Below are positions 35,384-48,300 of a stretch of DNA of 64,000 nt, one piece after another. The translations under genes were made by a program, and so were the position numbers. Each line of letters opens with the position of its first letter. The stretch's first letter is position 1. A model generated the notes under the pieces. It did no database searches and was not told the DNA's origin. It saw nothing but the letters and a program-made list of their open reading frames with translations. The stretch lies in the NCBI RefSeq assembly GCF_024362695.1, contig NC_065408.1:10354001-10418000 (forward strand). Reading direction: 5' to 3'. Origin of the DNA: Pectinophora gossypiella. Its lineage: Eukaryota; Arthropoda; Insecta; Lepidoptera; Gelechiidae.

Positions 35384-36977
35384 TAAATACAGTACAACTG
35401 ATAAGGCTATACCTTGCAATACCTAAGAGTTACTTGATAGTCCTTCAGTGATCATAACATTTAAATATCTTCGCACCGTTACTGTTACCGGGTCATATCA
35501 CTTGAACAAATAGAAAAAGAAACTTTCTTTCAAAGACAAATTCAAATCAAATCAAACGTACGTACGTGGTACTCATTACAAAAAAGGGCATGTCAAAATA
35601 GACAAATATGACAGCCCGAAGGGCTGTAGAAAATTTAGAAAACCTAAAAGTGTATAGCTTTTTCTCTTTCTTATATAACATTTTAATCCAATTTTCCTTA
35701 AAAAACACACTTATAAAGACCCATATACACTGGCGGACAGTGGAGTCCATTACACACACAGTCAGTACATCAATTTGATTGACTCAATCACAAGACAGTG
35801 GGGTAAATATATAAATTATGCATTTATAATTCGGTCGTAAGAAATGATATTTATGATTGAAACATGAATAAAGGACCTTCCCAGGCCATATTTCCCAAAA
35901 AAAAATAAGCACTAGTTAGTGCTTCCTATATTTTTATTTTATTTTTAGCAATGGCTCGGGCTGAGCGAGGGCTGAGCCATACAAAAAATAATATTACAAT
36001 TATAATAATAATAATAATAATTGCTTGATGTTTGGATTATTATAAATTATGTTGCTACCTATATTGCTTCTCTTTATTTTGATTAGAATAATAATGGGTG
36101 GAAAATGATAAAATGTGTCTTTTAAAAAACAAAATTGTTAGTTCCCACCCATATTTTCTAAAAATGAAAAAAAACTCGAAAGATAGTCACTTTAATGACA
36201 CAACCAAAACTTGAATGTGATTCTATCACATTCAATCAAAGACTTTGATATTCTTTTTGATGTCTTTGATATTATCGATATTACATCTGTCCATCATGCA
36301 CCGACAAAATTTGTGCCGTCGAAGTTCAGAAAAAAAAAATCCTTATTATTTATTTGTTTGGGTCATAGTCTGATTGACAGAGTTTAGAAAATAGACCTTA
36401 TCATAACTGTACTATGCTCTTAATTTAAATGGGACATATTCTGTCTGCCAAAAATTGTCCAACAATGCCAATAATTGTTTGTTGTGTGACATATCATATG
36501 ATTCTAAAAATAACGATCATAGTACAAAAATCATAATAAATAAGTCATGATTGACGAAGGATTGAGAGATATAACATCGCTCTTAAGACCGTATGATTAT
36601 TCTCGCTTTACCTAATTTGAAGAAAAATGACAAAATAACATTTCGTGTTGCCACATTCAAAGGAATGTTCTCATTTAGATAATTAATTTGTGTTATGTAT
36701 GTTGGGAAAAAGATATTGAATAAGCGAGAGAATTTATAATGGTTGTTTTATTAACGGAATAAGATCAAACACAAATAACACAAGCTTTATTGCTACCCGA
36801 GTTGTAAGGGATAACAATAAATATTGGAGACATTTTTTTCTATGTCGATTTTATTTAAAAAAGGTGTATAGTAGATTACTAGATACTAATGTATGGCCAC
36901 CCTAAATGTGACAGTTCCTCCTGAATGAATCCTGAGGTCATTGTGCTATGAATTGATTTTGTAACGTTATTTTCGAA
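35384..36977. other. divergent promoter region, torsin-like / bora
   Basis: The 1.6 kb between two genes transcribed outwards. It includes a TAA/ATA microsatellite (about 35998-36022), an imperfect palindrome around ATGGCTCGGGC and its partner CTGAGCCAT (35951-35980), and the inverted pair TTGAATGTGA/TCACATTCAA (36212-36236). No coding sequence is supported. Confidence 0.5.
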
Positions 36978-39900
36978 ATGAGTGATAAAAATGATAGCCC
37001 AAACAATATTAATTATAAATCTACACCTCCTACGAATAGAAAAGTGCGAAATCCTTTTGATAAAGGGTTGATAGATAGGCTACATAAACCGATTTGCAGG
37101 TAAATTATTGCGTTTATGAATTGAGCGTTTTCTAAGGAATAAGTGGTAAGTAATTTTTTGTTATCTTTGTTGTAGTCCTGGGATGTGCAAGATTTACAAG
37201 AAGAAGAGCAGTGGTTCGTTCCGCTGGGATATAGACCAGGCTTGCACACTGGTGCCAGCAGACATCGTCGCGTGTAACAGCCAGTTCGAGCCCTCGCCTG
37301 ATCCTATGTTGGAGCAAATTGCTGAAGAGGCTACGGAGAAGTAGGTTGATTCATTAATTTCTTATATTTATTTCCCTTTTCTATGGATTTTTGGCTTTTC
37401 ATAGCTGTTTGCTTCTGTGTGCTTTCAGATTCTTCTCCCAAGAGATGGTGATGCCTAGTCCACTTGAGTCTTCCAAGAAAGTCAAACCTTTACAAATATC
37501 TAGTGATAGTCCTCAAATACCTAGTTTTATCAAGGAGAGTGTTGTCATGAAAGATGGTAAGTTGATAAAACTAAAGTTATTCGTGTACTACTAGGTATTC
37601 CATAAAAAAATGTTAATGTATCTTCTCTTAATGAGTGAGTATTTATAGTTTTTTAGTGCTAGTAATACTAGTAAAGATAAAGAGCATGTTTTACTAACTA
37701 GAGGATACAGCATTATCTATATTTCATACAAGAGTATGATCTGTTCAAGAGAATTGTTGAATTGAGGTTCATTATGTTCAAACAGAGTTTCTTTTGAAAG
37801 GCACATAAATCCAAAATATTTATAGACAGATATATAAAAATCTTTATTGAGCACAATGGACATATGATACAGAAATAAGGACAACAGATACAGAAAGGCA
37901 CAACAGGTGGCCTTATTGTTCATGCAGCAATTTCTACCAGACAACTTCGGTTACAAGAAAATTTTGTACAAATATAATTTTATTATATTTATCTTATTTA
38001 ATAGTAGGTAGTGGGTTGAGTAGAAGCACCCATCCTAACAAAACATGCAAACAGATATACATAAGACATTGGCATTCTATGATATCATAGGCTGTTATAT
38101 TGTTAGATAGGTAACCAATCTTAGAAAGACTATAAAATCTTAAAATATTAGTAGTTTTATCACCACGAAATAATATTTAGTTTCAGCGCAAACTGTTCTC
38201 ACATTGCCACCAGAACTACCTCCTGAAATTGAAAAGATTCTGCAAACTTACTGCACTTTTACACAGGTAATTATATTGAAGATTCTTAAAATTTTGTTAA
38301 TTAAATGCCACAATGGTGTGGATTCTTGTAGACAACATCTAATTTTATTTTAAGTTGTACTTCTCACTTTCTTATCCACCGGAAAGGAAAGGGTCAGGTA
38401 ATCAACAAGCATAACTTTATGGAATATAAATCAATTTTAGGCAGAAATCTTACAACCCTGTCAAAGTTTTACACTGGCTAGTAATTCGACAGAATATAGT
38501 TAACAGCCCCCATCAAAGGGTTGCTTAATAACGACTGTCTGTGTGTTTCGCCCAGCTTATTCATTGATTCACTCATTAATTTTAAAATCAATCTATCCCT
38601 TTCTTTTCGCCGAATAAGAATACGAAGGAATAGAATACAACTTAAAAGGTACCTGCAGGATGCAGGGCCTATGAATATTATTCTTTTTTATCAGTATAGT
38701 ATTGTAATTTTAACACTGCCATGCCAAATAGAGAGAATACCCTATATTTATCAGGATTATATGACAAGCGTTGGCATGGGATCCAATTCTAACAAACAGA
38801 AAAATAATAACAGAAAAATAAAAAAGAATGTCAACTTAAATGCCAGTTACTATGTACAATATAGTTAAGTTTTACTTCACATGTGTTTGCACATGTGCTC
38901 GTTGATTATGGTCAGTTCAATCTGGATAATAATTATATGAAATGATTCCAATGAAAACAAGGCCATGAACTCATATGTTTTATGAAGTTTCCAAGAAATT
39001 GTGTTTATTAGCCTGTACTGGGAATTGTTGCACCATAATAAAATAACATACACATATGTACATACATAAATTCATATCCATAATCTCTAGGCTCGAAGCG
39101 GGTAGAACCGCAAGTAGTCGTACACAGCTTGCAGCCATTTTGCTACAATGATATGATACACACAATACAACATAAAACAGCAAATATAACAACATCTTGT
39201 TATGTTGTGTCTGTTCATGTGGTGTGTTATCTATCATCATGTCATCATGTTATATCACAAACATTGTAATTTTTTTTTGGTAACTCATTAATTGACATTT
39301 AAGTAAAGATTATCAGTTTTTAATTATTGCTATAAACTCCCTAATAGTATTAAGTCTCCCTAATAAATATTCTTAAAAGTAGAGTGAAGTAGGAGTTTGT
39401 ATTATGGGAATTATGGGAGTCAGATTTCCTCTGTACAATATTATACGACATCATGATCTCCAAAGTATTATCCCGTTTTATCCTTTATGATCGAATTCGA
39501 AAATAAATTCGAAAATCATTGGTTTAGGCCCGTGCCAGTGAGAGTCGAGCGTTGGTCTTACAGGGCCACCACGGCTCGATACAGTTAGTTAGTGGGCTCT
39601 GTTTTCCGCATTTAGACTCTAAGATGGCCCATTATGCGTGCTATTGTTGACTACGTAAGCCAACCTAACTCCTTCCAGAAACTCAGAAGCCTCCTGGGGT
39701 TTTTACAGGCTTCGCGGAGCGACCCCATTCCTTTGAGGATTTTTTTTTCGACGACTCGATACAATTTTATACGACATGAAAACGACTGTCGTAATTGAGG
39801 ATTAATGATTGACATCATGTTGTATTATTCCAGGAACAAAATATATCAGGTGAGTATGAGATCACAGCCAACGGGTCCCTGCGAAGGAAGTTATTCTTCG

Positions 39901-42900
39901 AGGAGCACAGTGATGTGGAGCATTATGACTCTGAGCAGACAGACGATGAGGTTCATGTGGAGGTCGCACCAGCTAGATTTGAGGCCCACACTCCAATCAT
40001 ATTCAGTCCTGATTTGGTTAGTATTTAGTTTTGGTATTACTTAACTTTATATTAATTCACACAATAATTAAGAACAATACTGGACTTATAAATAAAACAC
40101 CTAAAATGCATCACTTGGAGACAAGGTGCTCAACAAGCTGGCAGCATAGCCTTTCTGAATAGGCTAGTATCCAACTAGTGAAATCAGCTACTTTTTACTA
40201 CACGTCAAAACACGAAATTGCTATGGATTATGTATGAAAAAGCAACCTGTGACGTCATAGAAAAACGTGACAGAAAGTCGCACTTATCACTTTTAAAACA
40301 TTTTTCATTATTAAAATTCACAAATAAGTTAAATAGAAAAAAGAAAATGTTTTCCGTCACCTTAGATCTGTCTTTATTTAATAATCAGAATTTCGTAATT
40401 TATCTTTGACCTAGGAATCTACCCAATTGTCAAACTTACCTTTTTTTTTTTTTTTGGTTTGGTTTTCCCCGAAGGGTAAGGCAAAGGGAACTATGCCCAT
40501 ACAGCCATGTCTGACGTATTTTTTTTCTTGATGATTAATGAAATGATGAAAGGTGATGATGATGAAACCTAAGCCCCCACCCTCGGAGTAGACTCCTACT
40601 CCGAACCCCAAACGAATTAACTCAAAAGTCCGCATAAACTTTTGAGTTATGAAGCGGCTTCCTGACACGAAGCGAAAATAGGCAGATACACTTTGTTTAT
40701 TGAATACTCCAATATAATAACACTCGCGAATGTCTTCCGACTAACTTAATGCGATCATTAACCACAAAACACCACTTCGTATTAATTATTTAGATCATTC
40801 AATGAAGAAAGTAACTGTCCCGTTCCCGCCTCCCGCCAAAAAGCCTGTCAAACTTACCCTTAGACAAAAATAACTGCCATCTCTTGCATCTGCCGTAGCC
40901 CAAATGCGCCTCGTCGAAAGGTCCTTTACAAATAGTGTCGCTTCAGTATCCCAAGGACCCATCGTCTCTACCGCAAATGGAACAAAAATATAAGAACCCG
41001 CCAAACCCGAGCACTTCCTCCTCTTCTATTACTTATCTTATAAATAGCGTCATTAACTGACCGGAACCACGCTGCTCTGCATGCATAAACTCACGCCATT
41101 AATCCCTAATAGGGTGGGCAAAGCCACAAGTAGTCAAATACATCTTGCAGACACTGTTGATACATTGCTCTAAGATATTGATAAACCTTACGGTGATAAG
41201 GGAGAAATATCAGTTGTCCATCATGTGACAAGCAGCATGAAACACTCTCCCCCTCTACACTCTCTTCTCTCTTTCTTTTTGTCTCTGAGAAATAGAATGT
41301 GATTAAATAGATTATGTAAATTTATGACGCACACAGAAATACCTTTTTACATGATTTTCAGAGATTCAAACACTATATTAGAAGCAGGCACATAACCAGC
41401 CTAATCAATCCAATAAATCTTTTTTTCTTAAGCCTTGTTCCTGGTTATACGGATCTCTGAACACAGATCTGCCCCTGTGTACCGCTGTTAAACACAGATT
41501 ACAAGTAGCTATTATCTGGCGTGGTTCCGTAGCAGATTTCTGAACTGATGAATTTGTTACAGAGTCGGGATTTGGTGACGAAAGGAATGAAACGCACTTT
41601 CGGGACCCCACTGAACAAGGGTTCGTCAGCGAAGCCGTGCTATCGGAACAAAATTCTGGATGTTGTCGACTTTGCCGAGCCCTGTTTCAGCCCCATAGAG
41701 TTCCGTACTCCAAAACGCGACCAGGCCTCGGGAGTATCGTCTAACTCCATCTCACCTGTGACAAAAGTCACTTCCAGTGACGAAGAGGTAAGTGTTATTT
41801 ATAGTTTTGCATTTTGTTCGTAAAAAGAACAAGAAAATTATGACGATTGGAACTATTTTTTCTCATTTGTTTAAAAAATATCTCGTGACGCAATTTCACT
41901 TGTAATAAAACGAGTATCAATCTTGTATTTGAAACAAAACTAAAGCTTATCAAGGTACAATGTTACGCAAGCAATATGCATTAAACAATAACATTTTTTG
42001 TTTTCAGAAGAATAACTTTACGTCACCGGAATCCGAAAAAATGGCTACATGTCTTGATTGCATTGTATCTGAACCAGAAAGTGAGAAGAAAGGGCCATGT
42101 TTTTGCAAGAAAACTCCTAACAAGTCAATTTTGAGACGGAGCGCGTCTTTGAAAGAGTCTCCTCCTAGAAGTAGAAAGAGTTCGTTCTCGTTTTCAGAGA
42201 AGCGCAGTCTTAGTATGTCGAGTTTGCATCGCAGCCGATCTGTACAGAAACTTGACTTTAGTATGGATATGAGTGTCGATGGGTCCTTCCATGAACATTG
42301 CCATGGTAAGCATAGCGAGATTTAACGCTATTCTATTTATATTTTTATTGGTTTTCCATCATCTTCAGCTACTATGGTGTAAGGGCTACCTTACCTTGCA
42401 AATAAATTTCGTGTTAAGTCGTTGGCATAATCATCAATGGTAAACTATTCAAAATTCAATTGTTTTCATTTTGTTTGGTCTATGATTATCATATACAAGG
42501 AATAAATATGAATCGCCGCTTCCGTTTGTTCATGACATTTTAATAGTTACGCTGAAAATTATTATTGATGTTTTTAGATTATTGTAATGTATACTTCTCT
42601 TTTCTTTCAGCCGATTCAGAATCCAGTTCTCCCAAAGAAGTGCATCAAGACAGTAACTCACCGAAGGCAACGTGGTCTTTTGTAGATGACAGTAACATCA
42701 AACACACTGATAAGCCACATGAGCACCATGGATCTCATACACAAACTACCACCAAAACAGATAGTGTAAACTTAATATTAGACGAGACTCCCATCAAAGG
42801 GAAATGTAAAAGTATCATACTTTCACATGAAATTAGCAAAATTCGTGCAACAGGAACACTTAGCCCTTTGCACATGTCTTTAGATAATAGCATAGATAGT

Positions 42901-43473
42901 TCAGATAACCCACTCAATTTGGAGGATAAGAAGATAGACTTTAATAACGTTGATCTCAAATTTTTGACTGAAAACACAACTCAATTTGATTATACTGTAA
43001 ATGCCACCAAAGTTGGTGGCGATAGTTCTACTAGCTTTAAGAGGGTTGATAGTGGATTCAATGAGAACACATTCTATGCAAACGCATCCAGTTACTACGA
43101 AAGTGCCATAAAGCCTTCAGAATTGACTGTAACTAACATATCAAAGCTGAATAGTAGTAAGACTGCCCTGAAGGAAATATCGAATGTACCTTGGATGCGG
43201 GTGGATAGTGGTTTCAAGGACGAAACATCTACGGACAGTATGCAGTTCTATGCGAATGAGAGTTCGATAAAGAAAGTTACGAGTTTTCGTTTCTCGGAGG
43301 CGCGGGTTGAGGACAAGGAGAACGTTGCTGAGGATTTCGACAGATTCCTCCTTCAGTCGGCGGGAAAAAACGACGCCATGTCAATGTCCGACGTCTTCAA
43401 CGAAGACATGACGTTCAACTGTAACTTTTCTTCGACACCGTCGAAAAATAAAACTCGGAAAGTTAATTCATAG
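36978..43473 (+). CDS. bora: Bora (aurora borealis), Aurora-A activator
   Basis: Eight exons: 36978-37099, 37176-37340, 37429-37556, 38187-38266, 39834-40016, 41563-41787, 42008-42305, 42611-43473, all with GT-AG junctions, giving 687 residues. Bora binds and activates Aurora-A, and with it promotes Plk1/Polo activation at mitotic entry and asymmetric division. The conserved N-terminal half is recognisable: NPFDKGLIDRLHKP (25-38) then CSP, RWDIDQAC, FFSQEMVMPSP, LTLPPELPPEIEKIL and FTQEQ. Several SP/TP sites (Ser7, Thr16, Ser41) fit Cdk phosphorylation. The C-terminal exon (401-687) is Ser/Asn-rich and disordered and carries two RVDSGF modules (546-562 and 598-615) like the beta-TrCP/Slimb degron of Bora. 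An AATAAA lies at 43704-43709. Exon calls were made by eye but keep frame throughout. Confidence 0.93.
38345..38660. mobile_element. fold-back MITE in bora intron 4
   Basis: The left arm TTTTAAGTTGTACTTC with CCGGAAAGGAAAGGGTCAGG and the right arm CCCTTTCTTTTCGCCGAATA with ATACAACTTAAAAGG are imperfect inverses. The arms match those of the element at 10222-10516. The open frame beginning at 38521 is part of it and is not a gene. Confidence 0.6.
39043..39165 (-). mobile_element. retroelement 3' end, family F copy 1
   Basis: Plus-strand order: CATACATAAATTCATATCC, TAATCTCTAGG, then CCGCAAGTAGTCG and CTTGCAGCCA. Family F is defined by three copies (also 41083 and 48350) sharing CATAAACT(T/C)ACG, TAATCCCTAAT and CCACAAGTA(G/A)TCA. 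The tail repeat lies on the left, so the elements point leftwards. In bora intron 4. Confidence 0.5.
40441..40855 (-). mobile_element. 415-bp retroposon with A-tail and 13-bp TSD
   Basis: Read on the minus strand it ends in a run of about 15 A (40441-40455) preceded by CCTTCGGGGAAAACC. Both sides carry the perfect 13-bp duplication TGTCAAACTTACC (40428-40440 and 40856-40868). It lies in bora intron 5 and interrupts an older LINE fragment. It has no long gene; one 85-codon minus frame runs into the tail. It looks like a LINE-mobilised short retroposon, either a SINE-like element or an internally deleted LINE. Confidence 0.85.
40869..41010 (-). mobile_element. decayed LINE ORF2 fragment
   Basis: The minus-strand frame contains FVPFAVETMGPWDTEA and ARDGSYFCLR, which resemble the C-terminal part of non-LTR polyproteins just after the reverse transcriptase (FxPFxVET.GPW). 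It is the target into which the 415-bp retroposon inserted. No intact ORF remains. Confidence 0.5.
41083..41195 (-). mobile_element. retroelement 3' end, family F copy 2
   Basis: Contains CATAAACTCACGCCATTAAT, CCCTAATAGGGTGGGCAAAG and CCACAAGTAGTCAAATACA, aligned with the copies at 39043 and 48350. In bora intron 5. Confidence 0.5.
43045..43275 (+). repeat. two DSGF modules inside Bora
   Basis: Protein repeat. Module 1 RVDSGFNENTFYANASS is encoded at 43042-43095. Module 2 RVDSGFKDETSTDS followed by FYANESS is at 43198-43269. See the findings for the degron interpretation. Confidence 0.85.
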
Positions 43474-44635
43474 CGCATTTAGGTATGTTTAGTTTGTTCT
43501 TAAACTAGGAAAGACTATTTTTTTATAAGACTTATGAATTTTAGACGCATTTACTAGGCTAATATTGACTCGTTTTGACGTCATTATATTATTGTGGACG
43601 ATTTTAATTATGTTCGAATGATTTTGTATGAGACGATGATGTGTGTACAATTTTGCATGAATCTTTTTAAAGGCATGTTTACTTGAGTTCAAGTAAAAAT
43701 AATAATAAAGTAAGCTTAATTTATTCTTGTTTTTGTTGTGTAATGTGGTGTGATGACGTGAAAGATAAATGTAAACAGAATTATTCAGCCGCGTTGCAAT
43801 TCTAATTGTCTTATGACCCCTTTTAATTGACAAGCAAGATACTTGTCCATCATGATAATAATTCTGCGTCTCCCTTCAACGACATAATATTAATATCGCT
43901 ATAAATATCACTAATTCGCCAGGCCCAGTATCAGTCGCGACTAAATTGATATTTACAGAATAATGACTTAATTAGTTTATTTTTCTGGATTATCAAGGCA
44001 GGGGTCTCAAAGTCCAAATATTGTTTACCGTATTCTTTATGTACCTTATCTTTTTTGTGTCGCATTTGCACAAGATTTATCATACTGTGTGAGAGGTATA
44101 TTTTTGGTAACACATCGCATGCAGTCTGGTTTGTGTCTAAATATTAAATTTGACCTTAATATCAATCAAAATAGTTCCTTTATTTGGTTATATAAGATAG
44201 AGGACTTACCTAGAATTTGCATATTAAAACTATGTTGAAACCAGACCTAAAGAATATCCCGAAGACTCATCAAAGACACGATATAAGATTTATCGTCGCC
44301 ACGAGATACTCATCTGTCGTAATCTATTAACTAATTGGTCGTAAAAACGATTCTCAGTACAATCGGGTAGACTGTGTGCGTCAATCGTATTTTACAAATA
44401 GACGTACGATAACGTATAACCTCTGTTATCGCCGTATCCCGGAACGTCTGCGAACCAGAGGGTCTTACCTAACTAGTGGAGGTTGTGGTGTACTCCTGGT
44501 TTCTCCAATTTGGGTTTTACCAGTAGTAGTGAGAGTTTAGAATATGCTTAAGTCACTAGCTCTGTTCAATCCTATTAACGTTCAATCCATTTTGAAGCAT
44601 ACAGTTGCTTAGGTATTTTAACATTATCATTTTAT
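43474..44635. other. bora 3' region and intergenic
   Basis: AATAAA at 43704-43709 is the probable bora polyadenylation signal, about 230 bp after the stop. Beyond it I see no supported gene; minus-strand frames at 43489-43833 and 43931-44113 lack features. Confidence 0.5.
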
Positions 44636-44636
44636 C

Positions 44637-44775
44637 CGACAGAAGGATTGTGTCCTTTCTATCACGACGGACAATTTGTTATGGGCGAAAGTCTGATCCC
44701 TTATCACTATAAGGTTTGCCACATCCATCTTAGGACTTAGTATAATATACATATAGTGGCTTAAGGTCGTATGTG
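44637..44775 (+). repeat. interspersed repeat E, copy 1
   Basis: Contains CAGAAGGATTGTGTCCTTTC, CACTATAAGGTT and CCATCTTAGGACTT. The same blocks in the same order are at 49566-49702, and partly at 52548-52590. Class unknown. Confidence 0.6.
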
Positions 44776-45182
44776 ATTACTTGTGGGTCTGATCAACCCG
44801 TTAGGGATTACGGGCGTGAATTTATCAATAATGTATATGTTAACGTTATTATTATAATTTTTATAGTAGCAAAGTTCATACTCAATAGCCCGCAGTGTGT
44901 TAGCACTACCTGCTGCATATTCAGTCTTGAAAAGCTGAAAAGTCTCATAAATTATACTTAATGTGAGACCTTTTCTACTACCTTAGTGACATTAATTTGC
45001 CCAAATAATATGTCCACTTTGAGACATTTGTGTTACGAGTAAACACGGTCCAAAGAGAATATAATCATTAAGTTTAACAAACTTAAGAAAGAAGTTGATC
45101 AGACCCGAAATGTTAGTCCCAACCCCACCGCTGGGCAAATCCAGACGTTACAACAGGAGCATCACTCCTGCATTCGTCACTC

Positions 45183-45192
45183 TATATATAAA
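45183..45192 (+). promoter_or_regulatory. TATA box, lipase promoter candidate
   Basis: TATATATAAA, 166 bp upstream of the lipase ATG, with GTTTCATTT about 30 bp downstream as a possible start region. TATA-type promoters suit tissue-specific digestive genes. Inferred from sequence only. Confidence 0.4.
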
Positions 45193-45357
45193 CACCAGAC
45201 GCGTGTACGTTTCATTTGAACGCCGACAGCGGATGAGCATTGTTCTACCGATCGAATTACACAGAAACATACGATAACGCAACTGACGTCACACATTGGA
45301 CACATTCACGTGTTGCACCGGCTTCTGACACATTTTTAGTGAAACGTGGAAGTGAAA

Positions 45358-48300
45358 ATGTATAACAATACAAGTGCTACGCTGATGCTGCAAACCATCA
45401 TGGTTTTAATGAACCAGAATAACACCGATGTCACCAACTTCCCCGCACCATATAGTGGTTAGTGCCTTTTATTTATACTTGAACATTATAATTTATTCTT
45501 TCCATTGCATGTTTAAAAATATCCCATTATTTACGTGTACCCGCGTAACTTTGTTGTAAGTAAAATGGCTTATTCATAACAAATATTATCTGATGCTCCG
45601 GAAGATTGTTGAAAACGATTGTGATGTTATTCAATTAGTCAAAGGCCAATGACGTATGTGGAATTCGCATTATGAGGAAAATTCATATTATTTATCATTG
45701 GGTACACTTGCAGGCCACAAACGCCGTCTTTCATTATTTTTTTCTTACTATCTTGACATCATCCCTTCATAATAACTATCTACTTCCTTATGTATTTATA
45801 ACATAACATAGCATCACGCCGAGGGGTAGACATAGGTGTCTAGTAACTCCCAGTCCACGCCAGCTATGTTTAAGTCATGTAATAGGGGCGAGCCAGTGCC
45901 ATCCGGGCACAAATCCTTGGAAAGTACGTGATATCAATTATCTGAAGTTTTCTTGTGAAAGTTGATGGTAGGGCTGGCAGAGGAAGACCGAGAAGGACTT
46001 ACATTGACCAAATTGGAGATGTCCTTAGAAAAGGTTTAATAATACCTAGAAGTTTTATTTTTGTTAATTTTAAATATTTTTATTGTTTCATTATTGTCTC
46101 TTTTGATATAAGCAGTTATAATTTTTCATAGTGCTCTGTATTCTGTCCGTGTGTCCATTTTGTAAATCTTAACATAGGAAGTCGTACTCTGGCCCCTGCG
46201 ATACAAGCTGAGCTTAGTGCAGGGACCGCCGCATAACTAAAGTAATTGGTCATATTATAATTGCCAAGATTTAAAATCATCATTGCCTGTATTTTTATTA
46301 ATGTAAAATTGTAATACTACGTTCAATAAAGAAAGATTATTATTACGATCTACTCTGAAGCGGCGTGCGTGTATGAAGCGATTGATGAATGTGGAGGAAG
46401 CAAGAGAAGTGTGTCAGGATCAAAGCAAATGGAATTCTAGTCTGGGTAAGCAGTTACCCCGGTGGGAAATAGGCGTGAGTTTATGTATGTATGTATCAAT
46501 TATATAATATGATCCAGTCACGAATTCAATCTCGTAAAGTCGAATTTATTTGAGTCCAAACTGAGTTTCGAACCCGTGACGCTACGATGTTCTGAGTCAC
46601 CGTTCTCCGTCCAGACCTATCACAGATTGTTATCACGAATTGTTGCACGCATTTAAAGTGCTTCACTAATAAAAGGGTATGAATTGATTACTTTTCCCTG
46701 TTTATAGATAGATAAAATACTTTATTAAGCACAATGGACACAAAATATATCATGACTATAAATATATTATATATTTATATATCATGGCTATAGATTGTTT
46801 TGCTTCAAAATAATCATGATTTTGAAGTCATTATCAATACGCACAGATCATAATCTCCGTAAAGTAACCCGTATGCTATCTAAATAAGATACGGTACAGT
46901 AATAACACACAATGCAATGTAAAATCAAGATAATCAAGTAACAAGTCTTTTCTTCACTGTTTTTTATATACTTTGTGGCGATCTGTGTTATATTCACTAT
47001 TTTTACCAGACTGGCACAGATAAACGAAGGGATTATGACTCTTACTAAGATAACTTAGGTTTACAAAGTTTAGTTGACGAAAAAAAATATAATACTTCTA
47101 TGATTTGTGAATGTACTTAGTTTGTTTGCTTCAAAATTAATATAAAGTCCCTTTGTTCTAAGCTAGCCCCACTATTTTCCCCACTCTTCCTAAAGAACAA
47201 CTTTTTATATTTACGTATAATAAAAAAATATTACATTATGGAAACTTTCTCGTAATTAATTTTCATTAGGAAAGTTTTTTTAAGTAAGTTGAATTGTTTG
47301 AGTTTATGTTTGCGTCAAATATAATTGATATCTCGTGGATTCCAAGTTATGTGCCCGGTTAATGGCAACAGGCTCACTTTTTATTACATGGGACTGAAAC
47401 ATAGCTGGCGAGGAGTGAATCTATTACAATACCCCGCTGCCTACCCCTTCGGGTACAGCCGGGATGCAATTTTGTGTTGAATTAATGCAGTTTAACACAT
47501 TGACAGTCTCCATACAAAATGTTTTGACTTCCTTGTAAGTCCCGCATATTACTTCAACCTTTGCTAAGTTATCCAAGTGGAGCACCCGCCCTTAGTGAGT
47601 ACTTGGTCGTTTCTTAGTGACCCATGTATGGTCATGGACGTATGGAGCTAGTCTGTCATGACTCGTATATGGATCACTGGATTGTAAACGTGTTCTTTTT
47701 CTATCGTTTGGGTTGTGAGGTGAATTACCAGCCTCATCAACCCTGGTGTCAGGGTTACTATTGAGTCGCCAAAGGCCCCTGACATGGCTCATGTAACGAC
47801 TACTTACTTACATCAGTAAGCAGTAACCGGGACCAGTGGCTTGCCGTGCCTTCCGAAGCACGGATCATCATACTTTTTGGACGATCAGGTGATCAGCCAA
47901 CAACGTGTCAGCGGTGTCAACGTGTTAATAACCATGCGCTGCCTTCAACTGAATAAGTTTCGTCTTTGCAGAAGATATGGAGTTTGAGCGGTGCTATGGG
48001 ATGTACGGGTGTTTCTCCAAGTCATACCCCTGGACGGATAACAGACCTGACAACTACTTTCCCGCTCCACCAGAAGACATGGGCGTGAGGTAAGGAATTA
48101 CGACGATTTATCTATTACATCTTAATTGCAATTTTCATTAACACAGTTGGTTCGACGATTATAGACCGCGATACGGTTCACCACCTATCATGTTAATCTA
48201 CTTCAATTAGAAAAAAAGAAAGAAAGAAAGTAGACAGTCGTGAGCTTATGTTTATGTTGTTATACAGACTATGGTTACAAATACATTTATTGCACTCAAG

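Noticed and set aside
40795..41004. Possible gene with FVPFAVETMGPW inside bora intron 5
   Set aside because: Resembles the C-terminal part of a LINE polyprotein and is interrupted by a retroposon; listed as a mobile-element relic.
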